Part shown: positions 59,901-64,000 of the stretch, piece after piece
Numbering within the stretch: position 1 is the first letter of the stretch
Layout of the letters: the number at the start of each line of letters is the position of its first letter
Source of the DNA: Nepenthes gracilis
Lineage: Eukaryota; Streptophyta; Magnoliopsida; Caryophyllales; Nepenthaceae
Direction of reading: 5' to 3'
Length of the DNA stretch: 64,000 bases
Assembly (NCBI GenBank): GCA_033239525.1
Contig: BSYO01000003.1
Span: 5,698,001 to 5,762,000 of the forward strand
Program-made: the position numbers and the translations under genes
The notes under the pieces: model-generated
The model's database searches: none
Told to the model about the DNA's origin: nothing
What the model saw: only the letters and a program-made list of their open reading frames with translations

Positions 59901-62900
59901 TAGGATTGAGTTCAGATGTCAATTTAAAAACATTTTTTTAAAATATAAAAATATGTTTTTAGAAAATATAAATTAGAAAAATCTTTTATAAAATTTAAAT
60001 CCAAAGAACCTAATTTTGTTTTTTGTTTTTTTAATTCAATGTAAGCTTACAATCCTACTATTATGTATTTAATTAAATAGTTAGATACTACTACGTGTCC
60101 CAGTGAATTTTTAAATCTCAACATCAAAAGAAAGCCTCCCAGCTAGAAAAACCCTCGCTAGAAATAAAAGATAATAATTATAAAAAACCTATTATTCATA
60201 TGTCTATTTATATATTTAATTGGAACAAAGAAAAATACATAACAGGGTAAAAATTAAATCAGAAGAGAGCTACAACTATTTTTAGTAATTTTATTAAAAT
60301 TAGATATATAATTAAATATATAAATAATATTTTTCTTAAAAAATATATCTTTGAAGGATATGAAATTTTAATTATTCGTTAGAATTATTCAATTCAAACA
60401 AATTTAAATAATTAATTAAATACAATATTATTTGATTGAATTTTGAAGATATCTATCAGCTGTTTTTTGAATATTTATATATATGAAAATAAGGCCAAGG
60501 GCCCATGAATTTAGGTGACAATTCCAAGGTTCCTCGTTGGCTTAACACTGCGGGAACGTCGCCCTCGCGAGAGAGCGACCCATTTCCAACTCTCTGTGCC
60601 TTTGTTTTCTTCTTCTCTACCATTTTCCTTGTCTTCTTTCCTCCTTGGAATGTGTGCCTCATACTCCATTCACTCTTCCTCATGTTTTAATTTTACAGTA
60701 ATAAATATATCAACGAGTGCTTATAATCGAGAAAATATATGGATAAATATGAATATTAACAAAAAAAAAAAAAACCACATAAAATCGATGTAGTGTAGTA
60801 GGAATAAAGCAAGAGAATGGCTGGTGTCTTTTCTTAGGCAGATGTACTCGGTGTATCTTTATGTTATTCATTAAATAAAAAAATTAATTGACAAAATTTA
60901 GAATTTTAAAAAATTATCTAAATAATTATTTTTTATTTTTGCTATTTAGTTAAACATTCAGTGAGTTTTAATATTATAAAATATAATCCTATAAAAAATA
61001 ATATATATGATTTTTTATATCTTCTAATATTCAAGATTTAATAAAAATTTAATAATAGAGAATGAAAAGGTACGAAATGCATCTCCTTTAAGAAATACAT
61101 GGCCCTCAAATTAGTACAAGTTTAGCCCATTTAGCAATAATGGTTTAAAGTTCACAGCCATATTTTAGAGAATTATTAGTAACAAATATGATTTTGTTTA
61201 TAAACTTATTAAATGTATATATTTTTATGTGTAAAATAATTTTTGAAGAGTATATTTTTAATTTATTTATGGTTCGCTTTTGTCAACTTTGAATACATTA
61301 TTGTTACCTTCAAATCCCATATGATTTTATTTGTATTTTTAGAATGACTTGCTTTCGTTTATTTCTTATATCATCACTGGAGATACGCTTATTATTTTAT
61401 CGGATGATCGATGTAATCCTCCAAGAATCCTTGTTGGCTGGTTTTCCGATGTGGTTTTTTTGTTCAATTATTGAGCTCCTCATCTTCTCTCGCATCAATA
61501 GTATTATTGTAAAGAATGGTTGGGATTAGCATAATGAATTTGACACGATATTATGAAATATATGTTGTTTCTTAATCTAAATACTTCATTAAGTACAATG
61601 TGATTTGAAATCTTAATTTTGATGGATTATTCACTGCTAAGTGGAACCCTATTTTTGTTTCAACATGAGGAATCTCAAGTTTTGTGATATTGGCTGGTTT
61701 AGGATACTAATTGCATTCCAACGCACACGTTCATTATTTTGATGGCAATTCAAGAGCAAATGAGTACGAGCGACAGGATGATGCAGCTCTTCATTTGTAA
61801 TTCGGTGCGCTCATTATGTGAATGTCACAAAGAGCCTTATAGCGATACCCCTTCTTTAGTTGTAATTCTCCCATTCCATGTGGTACAACTTATGTTATAA
61901 AATTAGACATTTTTAATCGTCTGATGACCAGTTGGGTAAGATCAATTATGATAGCCTAAGATTGAAAGGAAAAAAATGCTTCAACAAGTATTTTTAGGAT
62001 GCCTCGGGCAGCAATTATTTGCCATATTTGGAACACACAAAACGATATTATTTAAAAAGTTATGGCCTATTCATATTAATGAATTGATCTTTCAAATTAT
62101 TTGCGATAAAATTATGTCTATAAAACTGTCACCAACAGATCAATCAAGTTCTATTGTAAGGTGACAAGAACTTTTTCTAATTATTATCCGTAGTTTAATT
62201 TCTTTTATTATTTTATTGTTAGATGTTAATCATGATTTTTATCATGAAAATAGTCTTTAAAATTTTAAAATGTCTTATAGCTCAAATTTTATACGTTCTC
62301 AATTTAATTATGGCAGTTAATTATTAAAAAATCTACAAGTAATTGATGAAATCACTAAAATAAAAAGAGTTCATTTAAATGCATTTGCCACAGCATTTTG
62401 TGTGTTTACAGTATAGAACTGCAGGCTAAAACAATGCAATGAGAGAATCTCTTCATTTCATGGACCCTGGTTCACTCGCTGCAGACAGAACTGTGATAAA
62501 ATTTTGGGAAACGCTTTTTAATTTTTAAAAAATATGTTTAGATAATATAATATTATGTTATATTATATAAATTTATTAATGTGATGTCAATTAGACACGA
62601 TGATTAAAGAGTCACCCTTAAAAATGAGGGGAGAAAAAGGAAGTTCCATTTCGACTGTAAACAAAACATATGTAGAACAATGAAATTATGACTGAAAAGC
62701 ACGTACCTATTTATTTTTTGTTCCTGAAGATCTGAAGCCCCCGGATGAGGGAAAAGGGAAAAGAACCCTTAAATTCAACCTGGATATATTTAACTTTATA
62801 CACCAATCAAAGTACCCAGAAAAAAACTCACAGGAAAACATTCATTGGGAGATAATGTGTAAAAATATGAAATGGGCGTTTTTTGAGGGTTCAAATTCAA

Positions 62901-62922
62901 ACGATTGAGGGTAAGCTCCAAC
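53960..62922. other. AT-rich intergenic DNA, no gene recognised
   Basis: Nearly 9 kb without a recognisable gene. An old duplication covers 54500-55610. The frame at 54379-54615 (78 codons, starting MMANNICPGG) has normal codon composition but no family match. GC-richer patches at 55890-56130, 58300-58380 and 60500-60660 gave no recognisable product. A degenerate repeat with ACACGARYATC words lies at 55960-56120. Confidence 0.5.
54500..55610. repeat. Old two-copy direct duplication
   Basis: CCTTAGGGCTGTACTTACC with CAAACATGACTAACATC at 54517-54555 recurs as CCTTAGGCCTGTACTTACTG with CAAACATGAGTAACATC at about 55053-55092. Downstream, sequence ending AACAACCCGTATGAATAA (about 54793-54810) recurs as TACAACCCGTTTGAATAA (about 55576-55593). 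Copy 2 has extra DNA between the two blocks. Confidence 0.6.
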
Positions 62923-64000
62923 TCAATTGAAATTATGCTGCTCAAGCCATGGCCAAAACCCGGATTGATCGTCGATGCTGCAAAACATGTTGGTAAAGCT
63001 CTCTTCTTTGACAGGATGATCAAATTTCTGGCAATGGAGATCAGTTCTCGTTTGGTTTTGGAAGAGTTGAGCAGCCACAAGATGGTGATGGTGATGGTGG
63101 TGGTGGTGAGGAGGAGTTTGGCTGATGGAGGAAGATGACGGTGGGAACAGAGTTCTGCTGTTTGGATGAGCAGAGAGAGGACTCTCAGTTGTTGTTGGTG
63201 TCCTTGAGATATCGAACTTGATTTCAGAGCTGTTCTCACTTCTATCACTGCAAGATCCTTCTGTTTCTTTGTTGAGATTTATTGATTCTGTTGGTTCTCT
63301 ACTTTTTAGTGCTATTATCTGCAATTCCGAATTCAAAATTCATCGCAATCATGATACTGAAAACAAGAGTTCTCTGTCAGTGGCGGAAATTGATAGCAGA
63401 GAAAGCAATTTTCTTTTCTTATTTCTAATATAAAAAGAATCCAACCAGGTTCCATTCAGTGGGACTTTTTCTTCTTTTGAAAAAATAAGGAATTTGCTTT
63501 GAACCCATTTAGCAATCGATAAATGTGAGAAAAAGGGTGACACAAAAATGAGTTGGTAAACGATTCCTTCAGAAAGTTTAAAAATCATGTGAGAAGTAGA
63601 AAAATTATGTGCAAGAAAATGAGAAGAGAATCATGCGAAACAGTGACCAGTTAGCCTGATATTAATTACCTACACGCTGTTTTTTTTTTTCTCCTTTTCT
63701 GCTTTGAGCACAAATCGATTTTGTAAAAAAGGCTGGCACAAAGAACTCAGGTCGTATCCTTCAAGAAAGTTCAAAATCATGACACAATTCAAAAGTAAAA
63801 GGAAGAAAGTACTACTGCGTGAAATGAAAATGAATGCAACAAAATCATGCAAAATAGAGAAAAAAAAGTTTTGCATAATAAAACATGAATCAGTTACCTC
63901 AGCCTGAAGCTTCTGATTCTGAGATTGGAGGGCTTCATTATCAGCCTTGAGGGATTCAAACTGTCCCTTGAGGATCTCATAGTCTTTCTCCAGCTGCTTC
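62923..64000 (-). CDS. HD-Zip class I homeobox-leucine zipper protein, 3' part (ATHB13/ATHB23 group)
   Basis: The gene runs off the right edge, so the start, homeodomain and any earlier exon are missing. Exon 63898-64000 (partial) encodes the leucine zipper: KQLEKDYEILKGQFESL onward has Leu at every seventh position five times. The last exon, 63318-62923, continues IIALKSREPTESINLNKETEGSCS and ends DDQSGFWPWLEQHNFN before TGA. That C-terminus, with the W-x-W acidic/aromatic tail, is characteristic of the ATHB13, ATHB20, ATHB23 and ATHB3 group of class I HD-Zip proteins. These are nuclear dimeric transcription factors binding CAATNATTG sites and involved in leaf shape, inflorescence and stress responses. 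The intron (63319-63897) is GT-AG, phase 0. A run of nine His lies mid-exon. The paralogue cannot be named without the homeodomain. Confidence 0.93.
63082..63108 (-). repeat. CAC/CAT trinucleotide repeat encoding nine His
   Basis: Nine consecutive His codons (CAC and CAT mixed) lie in the last HD-Zip exon, after SISQTPP and before LVAAQLF. Mixed codon use suggests it is not a fresh slippage product. Confidence 0.9.

Overview
The window is nuclear DNA from a flowering plant, most likely a eudicot. It is strongly AT-rich, its genes are split by GT-AG introns, it carries several families of plant LTR retrotransposon, and its three recognisable genes are plant-type families. The species cannot be named from the sequence.

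Only about 11 kb is clearly genic. A UDP-galactose/UDP-glucose transporter of the UTR1/UTR3 type lies on the plus strand at 11682-16816 (7 exons, 332 aa, KXKXX C-terminal ER-retrieval motif). It is convergent with a FOUR LIPS/MYB88-type R2R3-MYB gene on the minus strand at 24221-19070 (12 exons, 493 aa, last exon isolated behind a 2-kb intron). At the right edge is the 3' part of an HD-Zip class I gene of the ATHB13/ATHB23 group on the minus strand (62923 to beyond 64000). The three genes do unrelated jobs (nucleotide-sugar import into the ER, stomatal-lineage and cell-division control, leaf and stress development) and do not form a functional cluster.

The rest is AT-rich intergenic DNA and mobile-element debris. 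From left to right: a 192-bp MULE-like MITE (1844-2035); an old Copia element with 360-bp LTRs and an intact 5-bp target duplication (3677-8205) that contains a tRNA-derived SINE; a Gypsy-type LTR on the minus strand (about 26643-27613) with nested inverted repeats; a second Gypsy-type LTR split by a TNT1-like Copia element (32352-38071, minus strand, target duplication GGAGC); two complete TRIM elements in tandem (51007-51409 and 51417-51819); a hAT-like MITE (51877-52305); and a solo LTR with a perfect 5-bp target duplication and a GC-rich minisatellite (53175-53954). The stretches 38.3-51.0 kb and 54-62.9 kb contain no gene I can recognise.

I found no evidence for a previously undescribed multi-gene system. 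The most informative unusual points are the paired TRIMs, the 15-residue in-frame duplication and overlapping upstream ORF of the FLP/MYB88 gene, the GC-AG intron and possible UPR elements of the transporter gene, and the inverted W-box pairs shared by unrelated LTRs.
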